From assembly GCF_900637395.1 (NCBI RefSeq), contig NZ_LR134372.1:744001-808000 (forward strand): a stretch of DNA of 64,000 nucleotides. The letters run 5' to 3'. The first letter of the stretch is position 1. Each line of letters opens with the position of its first letter. This DNA is from Campylobacter upsaliensis (GTDB lineage Bacteria; Campylobacterota; Campylobacteria; Campylobacterales; Campylobacteraceae). Below, one piece after another: positions 19,670 through 27,732 of the stretch. A program made the position numbers and the translations under genes. The notes below the pieces were generated by a model. That model had not been told where the DNA came from, made no database searches, and saw nothing but the letters and a program-made list of their open reading frames with translations.

Positions 19670-19800
19670 GATTAGCACAAAAATAAGCCGTTTAAAGGAT
19701 ATTGGAAAATAAACAAGAATTCATTTTTGATAATTAATATTAATTTTATAATTTTGATATATAATATCATTATTATTTTTTAATAGGAGGATTTAAGATA
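19670..19800 (+). promoter_or_regulatory. Leader with -10 box and strong ribosome site for a small secreted peptide
   Basis: A very A/T-rich stretch of 131 bases. TATAAT at 19760-19765 is a good -10, and AGGAGG at 19785-19790 is one of the strongest ribosome sites in the window, ten bases before the ATG at 19801. Both signals point to an expressed gene even though the reading frame below is broken. Confidence 0.6.
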
Positions 19801-19977
19801 ATGAAAAAAATGTATTTTTTGTGTTATTTTTGTCTTATAGTCCATTAAAAGCGGCTGATGAGTGTAGCTACCAAGAAGATAGAGCCGTTCCCTTACTTTA
19901 TAAATTATGCGATAAGATTGGGAGTAACGGGCGTTACAGTTGCAAATGCTCCTGAAGTAACTACAAAATGCCATTAG
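19801..19977 (+). pseudogene. Frameshifted small secreted Cys-containing peptide
   Basis: From the ATG at 19801 the frame closes after 15 codons (TAA at 19846). The start is followed by seven A residues. With eight, the frame reads a signal peptide (MKKNVFFVLFLSYSPLKA) followed by a mature part ADECSYQEDRAVPLLYKLCD and a Cys-rich tail, ending at TGA 19953-19955, 51 residues in all. A second shift at the GGG near 19920 would lead into a third frame ending GVTGVTVANAPEVTTKCH at 19977. The true product is therefore either a phase-variable peptide or a decayed gene. Function is unknown. A secreted peptide beside a tiny membrane protein recalls a bacteriocin with immunity, but this is only inference. 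Confidence 0.45.
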
Positions 19978-19987
19978 GGATTTAAGA

Positions 19988-20206
19988 GTGTTAGATTTTA
20001 TTCTTATTCTTATTTTAGATTATACTCTTTATTTTAGTAAAGTTTTAGAGAAAGTCTTTTTAGGGCGTGTTATTTTTGTATTTCTTTTTGTTATTTTTAT
20101 AATTCTTTTTTGTGTGGAGGGCTTGTTATTTCATTTATTTTTGATTTTGGCATTATCCTTGCTTTTATATCTTTTTTTGTCAATTTTGCTTATGAAATTT
20201 AGCTAA
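19988..20206 (+). CDS. Small hydrophobic membrane protein, unknown function
   Basis: A 72-residue ORF with GTG start, almost entirely hydrophobic. There are probably two or three membrane segments, at about residues 1-16, 28-45 and 47-69, with only a few charged residues near YFSKVLEKVFLGR. I do not recognise it. It begins ten bases after the last possible stop of the secreted-peptide region and may be translated with it. Its 3' end overlaps fliP on the other strand by four bases. The weak ribosome site and A/T-rich composition leave some chance that it is not translated. Confidence 0.4.
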   Translation: MLDFILILILDYTLYFSKVLEKVFLGRVIFVFLFVIFIILFCVEGLLFHLFLILALSLLLYLFLSILLMKFS

Positions 20207-20937
20207 GTTACAAAGCTTTCAACTAATCTTTGAACGAGTAAATTCCATCCATCAACTAGCACAAAAATAAGCAATTTAAAAGGCAGAGAAATCATCACAG
20301 GCGGAAGCATCATCATACCCATAGCCATTAAAACAGAGCTTACAACCATATCAATGACTAAAAAAGGTAGGTAAATGAGAAAACCTATCTCAAAAGCCGT
20401 TTTAAGCTCTGAAATCATAAAGGCAGGCACCAAAACACTCAAAGGCACATCGTCTATGGTTTTTGGGTTTGGTAAATTGCGAATGCGGTAAAATAGTGCT
20501 AAGTCTTTTTCGCGTGTATTTTTGAGCATAAAGTCTTTAAAGGGCTTTACGCCTCTTACAAAGGCTTCTTCATAGCCTATTTGCTCACTTAAATAAGGCT
20601 TTACGCCCTCATTATAGGACTTTGTTGCCACAGGTTCCATAATAAAAAAGGTCAAAATCAAAGCCATAGTAACTAAAATAGTATTTGGAGGCATACTTTG
20701 CGTTCCCATAGCTTGTCTTAAAAAAGAAAAAACAATGATAAGCCTTAAAAAAGAAGTCATTATGAAAATAATGCTAGGGGCAAGGGCAAGTATGGTTAAA
20801 ACGATGATGATATTTAGCGTTGTTACGAGCTGGTTGGGTGTGTCTGGTGCGCTAAGACTTAAATTTACGGTGGGTATGGTCGCCTCCGCTCCAAAGACAC
20901 TTAAAGCAAACAAAATGAGCAAAAAAACGCTTTTCAA
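20203..20937 (-). CDS. fliP: Flagellar export apparatus protein FliP
   Basis: Core membrane component of the flagellar type III export gate, 244 aa. A cleavable signal sequence (residues 1-19, ending VFGAEA) is followed by four membrane segments. Characteristic blocks are SFLRLIIVFSFLRQAMGTQS, PPNTILVTMALILTFFIMEP and the C-terminal GMMMLPPVMISLPFKLLIFV. It stands alone on the minus strand, divergent from glmU, as in C. jejuni. I find no sigma-54 or sigma-28 box in front. Confidence 0.95.
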   Translation of the reverse strand: MKSVFLLILFALSVFGAEATIPTVNLSLSAPDTPNQLVTTLNIIIVLTILALAPSIIFIMTSFLRLIIVFSFLRQAMGTQSMPPNTILVTMALILTFFIMEPVATKSYNEGVKPYLSEQIGYEEAFVRGVKPFKDFMLKNTREKDLALFYRIRNLPNPKTIDDVPLSVLVPAFMISELKTAFEIGFLIYLPFLVIDMVVSSVLMAMGMMMLPPVMISLPFKLLIFVLVDGWNLLVQRLVESFVT

Positions 20938-21019
20938 TCCAAAAATCCTAACTTAAAATAAAGGCTGAATTCTACCTTTAAGCACTTTAACTTTTGCTTT
21001 AATTTTAACTTTTTGTTGC

Positions 21020-21025
21020 TAAAAT
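21020..21025 (+). promoter_or_regulatory. Putative extended -10 of glmU
   Basis: TAAAAT preceded by TGC (TGCTAAAAT) lies 27 bases before the glmU ATG, followed by the ribosome site AAAGGGA. It is a one-mismatch -10, acceptable for this genus. Confidence 0.5.
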
Positions 21026-21051
21026 AAAGAAATAATTATAAGTAAAGGGAA

Positions 21052-22341
21052 ATGATGAAAAGCTCTATTGTTATTTTAGCAGCAGGTCTTGGCACAAGAA
21101 TGAAATCAAGCACACCTAAAGTTTTGCAAAAAATTTGTGGTAAAAGTATGATTTTGCATATTTTAGAAAAGGCTTTTGCCTTAAGTGATGATGTGAGTGT
21201 TGTTTTATCACATCAAAAAAAAAGAGTGGAGAAAGAAATTTGTGAGTTTTTTCCACAAACTAAGTTTATAGAGCAAGATTTAGTCCGTTTCCCCGGCACC
21301 GCAGGAGCTTTAAAGGATTATAAGGCACAAAATGAAAAAGTTTTAATCCTTTGCGGAGATATGCCCTTAATAGAGCTTCAAAGTCTCAAGGCTTTGCTTG
21401 AATTAAAAAGCGACCTAGCTTTAGCCGTTTTTGAAGCAAAAGATGCAAAAAGCTATGGTAGGGTTGTGCTTGAAAATAATGAAGTGCAAAAAATAGTCGA
21501 GCTAAAAGATGCAGATGAAAAAGAAAAGATGATTAAAACTTGTAATGCGGGCGTTTATATGGTAAATACGAAGCTTTTAAGTGAGCTTTTACCCCTAATC
21601 GACAATGAAAACAAGGCTAAGGAATATTATTTAACAGACATCATTAAACTTGCAAGAGCTAAAAACACGCACATTAAGCCACTTTTTGTGGATGGAGAGG
21701 AATTTATGGGCGTTAATGATAAATTTGAACTTAGTGTAGCAGAAAATTTAATGCAAGATAAAATTAAAAAATTTTGGCAAAAAGAAGGCGTGATCTTACA
21801 TAATCCAAGCTCCATTTTTATAGGCTTAGATGTGAAATTTATAGGCGAGTGTGAGCTGTATGAAAATGTGAGGATTGAGGGTAAAAGTGTGATAGAAAGC
21901 TCTATTATTAAAAGCTCAAGCGTGATAGAGGATAGTAAAATAAGCTTTTCGAGTATAGGACCCTTAGCACATTTGCGTCCTAAATGTGAGCTTAAAAATA
22001 CGCATATAGGGAATTTTGTCGAGTGTAAAAATGCTAAATTAAATGGCGTGAAAGCGGGGCATTTAAGCTATTTGGGTGATTGTGAGATAGAGGAGGGGAC
22101 GAATATAGGCTGCGGGACTATCACTTGTAATTATGACGGAGTTAAAAAACATAAAACCATTATTGGTAAAAATGTTTTCGTAGGCTCTGATACGCAGTTT
22201 ATCGCACCTGTTTGCATAGAAGATGAGGTTATCATCGCAGCGGGAAGTTCTGTTAGTGAAAATGTTCCTAAAGGTTCGCTTTTTATTAATAGAGCGTCAA
22301 GTAAAATCATAAAAGATTATTTTTATAAAAAATTTCAATGA
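21052..22341 (+). CDS. glmU: Bifunctional GlcNAc-1-P uridyltransferase / glucosamine-1-P acetyltransferase
   Basis: Makes UDP-GlcNAc, the precursor of peptidoglycan, lipid A and the N- and O-glycans of Campylobacter. 429 aa. The N-terminal nucleotidyltransferase domain (1-225) has LAAGLGTRMKSSTPKVLQ, the GDMPL motif and GVNDKFEL. The C-terminal left-handed beta-helix (about 240-429) has imperfect hexapeptide repeats and the acetyltransferase stretch GCGTITCNYDGVKKHKT. Two consecutive ATG codons follow a good AAAGGGA site. It overlaps coaBC by four bases. Confidence 0.96.
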   Translation: MMKSSIVILAAGLGTRMKSSTPKVLQKICGKSMILHILEKAFALSDDVSVVLSHQKKRVEKEICEFFPQTKFIEQDLVRFPGTAGALKDYKAQNEKVLILCGDMPLIELQSLKALLELKSDLALAVFEAKDAKSYGRVVLENNEVQKIVELKDADEKEKMIKTCNAGVYMVNTKLLSELLPLIDNENKAKEYYLTDIIKLARAKNTHIKPLFVDGEEFMGVNDKFELSVAENLMQDKIKKFWQKEGVILHNPSSIFIGLDVKFIGECELYENVRIEGKSVIESSIIKSSSVIEDSKISFSSIGPLAHLRPKCELKNTHIGNFVECKNAKLNGVKAGHLSYLGDCEIEEGTNIGCGTITCNYDGVKKHKTIIGKNVFVGSDTQFIAPVCIEDEVIIAAGSSVSENVPKGSLFINRASSKIIKDYFYKKFQ

Positions 22342-23486
22342 AAACCATACTTTTAGCTGTAAGTGGCAGTATAGCTTTTTATAAGTCTTATGAGCTGATT
22401 TCTTTATTTAAAAAAGAGGGCTTTAGAGTTAAGGTTTTATTAAGTAGGGGGCTTTTGAAATTTGCTTCTAGGCTTAGTTTTGAGGCTTTAGCGGACGAGC
22501 TTTTGTGTGAGGCAAATGAATCGTGGCAAAATTATAATAATCATATCGCCTTTAGCAAAGATGCGGACCTTGTGCTTTTTGCTCCAGCAAGTGCGAATTC
22601 TATCAATAAATTAGCAAATGGCATAGCAGATACGCTTTTTATCCAAACTTTAATGGCGACAAAAGCTCCCATTATCATCGCTCCAGCGGCAAATTCGGCG
22701 ATGTATTTACATTTTAGCACGCAAAACTCTCTTCAAATTTTAAAGCAAAATGGAGCTAAAATCATTGAGCCTATTGTTAAAAAACTAGCTTGTAAAGATG
22801 AGGGAATCGGTGCTTTAGCGGAGCTTGAGGATATTTTTCATCTTTGTAAAAGAGAGCTTCTAAAAGAAAGCTTTTTTACCGGTAAAAGTGTGATTATAAG
22901 CGGAGGCGGCACAAGGGAAAAAATCGATGATGTGCGTTGCATTAGTAATTTTTCAAGCGGAAAAATGGCTAAAGAACTTGCCTTTGCCTTTTATTATTTG
23001 GGTGCTGATGTCGTGCTACTTAGTTCAGTGGAATTTAAAACGCCCTTTCAGCTTCTTACCTTTGAAAGCTCAAAGGATTTAAAGGCACTTTTAAAGCGTT
23101 TTGAGGGGGGCGATTTTTTGATAATGTGTGCGGCGGTGAGTGATTTTGTCCCCAATTATCAAGAAGGCAAGATTAAAAAGAGTGAGGCGGGACTAAATTT
23201 AAGCTTAAGTTTAAATGAAGATCTTCTTCAAATTTGCAAATTTGAGGGTAAAAAAATAGGCTTTAAAATGGAGCTTGACCCTCAAAACGCCCTCAAAAAC
23301 GCACAAAATGCCCTTGAAAAAAAGGGGCTTGATATGATTTGCCTGAATATTTTAGGTAAGGAAAATCATTTTGGAGCAGATTTTAACGAGCTTATTTTCA
23401 TCACGCAAAAAGAAAGCGTTAAAAGTGGCTTAAAAAGCAAAAAAGAGCTTGCATACGAGCTTGCCTTAAGGTGTCAAGATTTATGA
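22338..23486 (+). CDS. coaBC: Phosphopantothenoylcysteine decarboxylase/synthase CoaBC (Dfp)
   Basis: Two steps of coenzyme A synthesis: CoaB joins cysteine to 4'-phosphopantothenate and CoaC decarboxylates the product with FMN. 382 aa. The N-terminal flavoprotein domain (1-175) has SGSIAFYKSYELI and PAANSAMY in place of the usual PAMNxxM. The C-terminal CoaB domain starts near 185 with ISGGGTREKIDDVRCISNFSSGKM and later has MCAAVSDFVP. The gene overlaps both neighbours by ATGA. Confidence 0.94.
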   Translation: MKTILLAVSGSIAFYKSYELISLFKKEGFRVKVLLSRGLLKFASRLSFEALADELLCEANESWQNYNNHIAFSKDADLVLFAPASANSINKLANGIADTLFIQTLMATKAPIIIAPAANSAMYLHFSTQNSLQILKQNGAKIIEPIVKKLACKDEGIGALAELEDIFHLCKRELLKESFFTGKSVIISGGGTREKIDDVRCISNFSSGKMAKELAFAFYYLGADVVLLSSVEFKTPFQLLTFESSKDLKALLKRFEGGDFLIMCAAVSDFVPNYQEGKIKKSEAGLNLSLSLNEDLLQICKFEGKKIGFKMELDPQNALKNAQNALEKKGLDMICLNILGKENHFGADFNELIFITQKESVKSGLKSKKELAYELALRCQDL

Positions 23487-24097
23487 ATTTGATTAATTCT
23501 ACTCTTCCCATAGCTATGAAAGTCCTAGCAAAATCAGGCTACGCACACTACACCCTAGAGCTTAATAAAAAGCAAATTCAAACAAAAAGTATGATTGAGC
23601 TTGAAGTAGGGGCGTATTATTTAGCGGAGCTTTATATGAGTGAGGGCGTGATACAATTTAGACATCTTTGCAAACGCCCAAATTTCACTCCTTACGAACA
23701 GGGAATTGAGCTGATTTTAAAATTGTTAGGAGAGGATTTTGATTTTAAGCATTTTATTATAGAGAATTTAAGCGTGGCTAAGGACGCACAAAGTTTTAGT
23801 GTGTTTAAAGAAATGCTTTTTGCTAGTTTTGAAAATGTTTATCATATCCCTTTCATTTTTGAAAATAAACCTTGCTTGTTTCAATTAAGAAAGAGGGGGG
23901 ATACAATAGAGCTTTATTTATATTTTAGTGTTTTTGGAGCGTTGAAAATCGTTAAAGATGAAGTGGGAATTTCGATTTTCACTCCCTTTTTTAAGGTGCA
24001 AAAATTTCTAAACGAGCATTTAGAATATAGGGTTTTCCAAGATAAAAATTTAAAAGCCTTTTTTGAATATAAAAAATTGCTAGATTTTAAGGGATAA
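23483..24097 (+). CDS. Conserved Campylobacter protein of unknown function
   Basis: 204 aa, starting at the ATG that shares ATGA with the coaBC stop. I do not recognise any domain. It is soluble, has no signal peptide and is rich in aromatic residues, with segments such as YYLAELYMSEGVIQFRHLCK and ELYLYFSVFGAL. C. jejuni has a gene of the same kind between dfp and uppS, so it belongs to the core genome. In this window the restriction-modification genes have been inserted directly after it, three bases beyond its stop. Confidence 0.75.
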   Translation: MNLINSTLPIAMKVLAKSGYAHYTLELNKKQIQTKSMIELEVGAYYLAELYMSEGVIQFRHLCKRPNFTPYEQGIELILKLLGEDFDFKHFIIENLSVAKDAQSFSVFKEMLFASFENVYHIPFIFENKPCLFQLRKRGDTIELYLYFSVFGALKIVKDEVGISIFTPFFKVQKFLNEHLEYRVFQDKNLKAFFEYKKLLDFKG

Positions 24098-24100
24098 TTT

Positions 24101-26026
24101 ATGGAAAGAATAGACATTATAGAGCGTATCGGTAAAAAATATTTAATCTCAAATACAGAAAAAGGCGAGTTTAGTTACGCACACGATAATAAAAAAGCAA
24201 AATTAAAAAAAGAGCTTGGCGAAGAATTTAATAATTTTTATGTTGATATGCGTTTTTGTAAAGATGATGTTGTCATTTTAGTCGAAACAAAAACAAAATT
24301 TACACAAAAAGACGAAAAGCAACTTAAAGCCTACCTAGAGGCTGAAAAAGCCCTGCACCATAGCCAAAAAATCATCGCCATACTTGCCAACACTGACGAT
24401 AACAAAATCAAAGTTTGGAAAAATCATATAAACGATGAGTGCTTACTAAAAAATGAAGTCGTGCTTGATACTATGGAGCATTATGCCTCTTTATTTGAGA
24501 TAAATAAGCAAAACGATAGAGAAAAGGTTCTCAAAAACACCTATGATTTAAACGAGCTTTTACATAAAAAGGACATTGATGAAAAGCTCCGTTCTCAATT
24601 TGTCGGCACGACTCTTTTATATATCAAAAATGAAGTGAAAAAACGAGGCGCAAATCACATCAATGATAAATTAGTTAAAGATTTAAAAGAATTTTGGAGC
24701 AACACAAACGAAGACGCCATTCGCGTAAGCATAGAAAGAACCTTAAGCGATTTACTTGACGGCTCAAATAACAAAGCGAAAAAAATAGAACTTTTACAAA
24801 AAAATGTCCTAAACGATCAAAAAATCAAAAAGCTAAAATTAAAAGACTGGATAGAAATTTTAACAACCATACTTACAGACATTTATAAATACATCGATAC
24901 CGAGAGCGAGGAGGGGCAAGACATCTTAAATCTTTTCTTCATAGCCTTTAACAAATACACAGGCAAAGCTGATAAAAATCAAGCTTTTACCCCTGACCAT
25001 ATCACAGATTTTATGTGCCGAGTTGTGGGCGTGGATAGGACAAAAAGGGTGCTTGACATCACTTGCGGAAGCGGGTCATTTTTAGTTCAAGCTATGGTAA
25101 AAGAATTAAGCGATTGCAAAAGGGGTAAAACCGAAAAAGAAGCTAAAGAGCTAATGGAAAAGGTCAAAAAAGAAAATATCTACGGCATAGAAGTGGAGGA
25201 AAAGGCTTACGGACTAGCCACGACAAATATGCTAATCCACGGCGATGGTAATAGTAATATAGAATTTGGTTCTTGCTTTGAAAAAAAAGAATTTATCAAA
25301 AAGGCAAAACCTGATATTATTTTAATGAATCCTCCCTATAACGCCAAGCCCATAAGCATACCTGAATATTACAAAAACAAATGGAGCAAAGGTGCGAAAG
25401 AGGGCAAGGAAGACCCCACAAAAGGGCTTGTGTTTATACAATATCTAAGCGATATTATTAAAGAGATAAATGAAGAAAGAGAGAGCAAAAATGAGGCGAG
25501 AAAGGAAGTAAAATTAGCCGTCTTACTGCCTATGAGTGCTGCCATAGGCTCTAAAAGCGATATTAAAAATATCAAAGAAGCTATGCTAGAAAATAACACC
25601 CTAGAAGCTGTTTTCACACTCCCAGCGGAAGTATTTTATCCGGGGGCTTCAGTGAGTGCTTGTTGTATGGTTTTTACCCTTGGTAAGCCGCATATTAATA
25701 CAGATGGCACGATCAATGAAACATTTTTTGGTTATTTTAAAGAAGACGGCTTTAAGAAAAAGAAAAATTTAGGCAGAGTGGAGCAGTTTGACGAGGGGGG
25801 CGAGTCCAAATGGAAAAAGATAGAGGAGCAATGGCTAGATGTCTTTAGAAATAAAAAGGTCGTTGATGGCTTAAGTGCTATGGCAAAGGTAAGCGGCGAA
25901 GATGAGTGGCTATGCGAAGCCTATATGAAAACGGATTATTCTAAACTTTCACAGGCGGATTTTCAACAAACATTAAATAATTTTTTAGCTCATCTTGTTC
26001 AAAAAGGCGATATTTATGAATCTTGA
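24101..26026 (+). CDS. Type IIB (BcgI-like) restriction endonuclease-methylase fusion subunit
   Basis: 641 aa, close to BcgI A subunit size. The N-terminal part has a PD-(D/E)XK-type nuclease core (Asp49 in YVDMRF, then Glu62-Thr-Lys64 in LVETKTKF). The rest is an N6-adenine methylase of the HsdM kind: AdoMet motif DITCGSGSF near residue 320, catalytic NPPYN near 410. There is no separate HsdR nearby and no helicase motif, so cleavage and methylation appear to sit in one chain, as in BcgI, where the A subunit works with a separate specificity subunit and cuts on both sides of the site. It has AAGGGA as ribosome site. It lies between two genes that are adjacent in C. jejuni, so the pair has been inserted. 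A plain HsdM with a decayed nuclease domain cannot be excluded. Confidence 0.82.
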   Translation: MERIDIIERIGKKYLISNTEKGEFSYAHDNKKAKLKKELGEEFNNFYVDMRFCKDDVVILVETKTKFTQKDEKQLKAYLEAEKALHHSQKIIAILANTDDNKIKVWKNHINDECLLKNEVVLDTMEHYASLFEINKQNDREKVLKNTYDLNELLHKKDIDEKLRSQFVGTTLLYIKNEVKKRGANHINDKLVKDLKEFWSNTNEDAIRVSIERTLSDLLDGSNNKAKKIELLQKNVLNDQKIKKLKLKDWIEILTTILTDIYKYIDTESEEGQDILNLFFIAFNKYTGKADKNQAFTPDHITDFMCRVVGVDRTKRVLDITCGSGSFLVQAMVKELSDCKRGKTEKEAKELMEKVKKENIYGIEVEEKAYGLATTNMLIHGDGNSNIEFGSCFEKKEFIKKAKPDIILMNPPYNAKPISIPEYYKNKWSKGAKEGKEDPTKGLVFIQYLSDIIKEINEERESKNEARKEVKLAVLLPMSAAIGSKSDIKNIKEAMLENNTLEAVFTLPAEVFYPGASVSACCMVFTLGKPHINTDGTINETFFGYFKEDGFKKKKNLGRVEQFDEGGESKWKKIEEQWLDVFRNKKVVDGLSAMAKVSGEDEWLCEAYMKTDYSKLSQADFQQTLNNFLAHLVQKGDIYES

Positions 26027-26489
26027 TGTGGAAAATTGGAAAAGATTTAAATTGAAATATCTTTTTGATATTAAAAAGGGCAAGAGATTAACCGCAGATG
26101 AGCAGACAGAGGGCAATAATATTTATATTGGGGCGATTGATGCAAATAATGGAATAGCAAATTTTATAGGACAAGCACCTATCCACAAAGGCAACACAAT
26201 ATCATTAAGCTATAACGGCTCTGTGGGCGAAGCTTTTTACCAAGAAAATGATTATTGGGCTACTGATGATGTTAATGCCTTATATTCTCGCTATGATGAT
26301 TTTAATAAATATATTGGCTTTTTTATCGTATCTATGTTGAGACAAGAAAAATACAAATTTTCTTATGGTAGAAAATGGAAATTAGAAAGTATGAAAGATA
26401 CTGAAATTTCATTACCTATAAAACATAATCCCAACGGCTCAATTTTTAGAGATAAAAGCAAAACATATTCTAAATGTGGCTATGTCCCC

Positions 26490-26526
26490 GATTTTGAATT
26501 TATGGAAAATTATATTAAATCCCTGC
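26490..26526 (+). repeat. Direct repeat copy 1 within the specificity gene
   Basis: A 37-base stretch matching 27008-27044 at 34 of 37 positions, encoding the same peptide DFEFMENYIKSL against DFDFMENYIKSL. The near identity at the DNA level, with only synonymous or near-synonymous changes, suggests duplication of a half-gene or gene conversion between halves. Confidence 0.8.
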
Positions 26527-26669
26527 ACTACAAGCCTTTAACGACTAAAAATCGCCCTGAAAATGCCCTACCATTAAATATTGAAAAATGGGGCGAGTTT
26601 AGACTTGGGGATGTTTTTGAATGCTCTGGCACTTTTTCTTTGGTAAAAAGTGATTTAGATGAAGCTTAC

Positions 26670-26688
26670 GGGGGGGGGGGGGGGGGGG
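26670..26688 (+). repeat. Poly-G tract, 19 G
   Basis: A homopolymer of 19 G inside the specificity gene. It encodes six glycines and shifts the frame. Such tracts change length by slipped-strand mispairing in Campylobacter. Length 19 is one over a multiple of three; two over (17, 20) opens the frame. Confidence 0.97.
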
Positions 26689-27007
26689 TAATGTCCCCTT
26701 CATCTCTAGGACAACTTTCAATAATGGCTGTGATGGGTATGTAGAAGTGGAAGCGAAATTTATAACAAAGGGAAATTGCATTAGTATAGGCGGAGAGGGC
26801 ATTTATGCCTTTTATCAAAAAGAGGATTTTGCGACAGGGACTAACATTTGCACTTTAAGAAATGAAAAATTAAATCAATATGTAGCCCTTTTTGTATGTG
26901 CGGTGCTTAATCACGAAGTTTATCGTTATTCTTACGGGAGGGCGAGAAATTTGGGAAGAGTAGAAAACGAAATCATCAAACTCCCCATAAATCACAAGGG
27001 CGAACTA

Positions 27008-27044
27008 GATTTTGACTTTATGGAAAATTACATCAAATCCCTGC
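27008..27044 (+). repeat. Direct repeat copy 2 within the specificity gene
   Basis: Partner of 26490-26526. It lies at the very end of the gene, 18 bases before the stop. Recombination between the copies would delete the second recognition domain together with the G tract while keeping the reading frame (the distance of 518 bases at G19 becomes 519, a multiple of three, at G20). Confidence 0.8.
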
Positions 27045-27063
27045 CTTATGGAGATAGAGTATA

Positions 27064-27732
27064 ATGAATGAATTAAAACATTTAGCCGTGGTAATGGACG
27101 GAAATAGGCGTTGGGCGAAAGCTAAGGGCTTTTTAGCGAAATTTGGCTATACAAGAGGAGTAAAAACTCTACAAAAACTTATGAGCGTATGTATAGAGGA
27201 GCAAATTTCTCAACTTACACTTTTTGCCTTTAGCACGGAAAATTGGAATCGTCCAGCTGATGAAGTGGAATTTATCTTTAAACTTTTGGAGCGTTGTTTA
27301 GATGATGCCTTAAAAGAATTTGAAAAAAATGGCGTGCGTTTAAAGGCGATAGGGGATTTGTCGCGTTTAGATGAAAAACTAAAAGAAAAAATAGCTTTAG
27401 TTGAGGAAAAAACGAAGCACTGTGAGCGTTTGTGTGTCAATTTAGCTATTAGCTATGGCTCAAGAGATGAGATAGTAAGAGCGGCTAAAAGAGTGATAGA
27501 AAGGGGCTTAGAGCTTAGTGAGGAAAATTTAAGTGCGAATTTAGACCTGCCCTTAGATGTGGATTTAATGCTACGCGTGGGAAATGCTAAAAGACTTTCA
27601 AATTTTTTACTTTGGCAAAGCTCTTATGCTGAAATTTGCTTTAGTGAGACTCTATTTCCGTCCTTAACTATAAGGGAATTTAAAAAAATTATTAAAGAAT
27701 ATAGAAAAAGAGAACGCACCTTTGGAAAATAA
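27064..27732 (+). CDS. uppS: Undecaprenyl diphosphate synthase
   Basis: Cis-prenyltransferase of 222 aa that builds the C55 lipid carrier for peptidoglycan and glycans. The diphosphate-binding motif VVMDGNRRWAK is near residue 12, followed by GVKTLQKLM, FSTENWNRP, ISYGSRDEIVRA and LMLRVGNAKRLSNFLLWQS. The ATG overlaps the stop of the specificity gene by one base (TAATG), so the restriction locus feeds directly into an essential gene and must not contain a strong terminator. Confidence 0.96.
   Translation: MNELKHLAVVMDGNRRWAKAKGFLAKFGYTRGVKTLQKLMSVCIEEQISQLTLFAFSTENWNRPADEVEFIFKLLERCLDDALKEFEKNGVRLKAIGDLSRLDEKLKEKIALVEEKTKHCERLCVNLAISYGSRDEIVRAAKRVIERGLELSEENLSANLDLPLDVDLMLRVGNAKRLSNFLLWQSSYAEICFSETLFPSLTIREFKKIIKEYRKRERTFGK

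Larger units (their letters stand above)
26016..27064 (+). pseudogene. Specificity subunit of the BcgI-like system, phase-variable, off at a G19 tract
   Basis: The ATG at 26016 overlaps the A-subunit stop by 11 bases. The frame runs 242 codons, then breaks inside a run of 19 G (26670-26688) and stops at 26744. The other frame continues from the tract (NVPFISRTTFNNG) to the TAA at 27062-27064, giving about 349 residues if joined. A tract of 17 or 20 G would restore it. Each half contains a target-recognition domain, followed by similar segments (SYGRKWKLES / SYGRARNLGR; DFEFMENYIKSL / DFDFMENYIKSL), the two-fold plan of HsdS and BcgI B proteins. In the present phase only the first recognition domain and first conserved repeat are made. 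Confidence 0.85.

Noticed and set aside
19858-19977. Independent 39-residue ORF within the secreted-peptide region
   Set aside because: It has no ribosome site at its ATG, and its first half uses codons that are rare in this genome; more likely only its second half is a shifted tail of the main peptide.
26747-27064. A separate 105-residue gene starting with GTG after the G tract
   Set aside because: Its frame continues upstream without a stop to the G tract, and the segment is the second half of a two-domain specificity protein.
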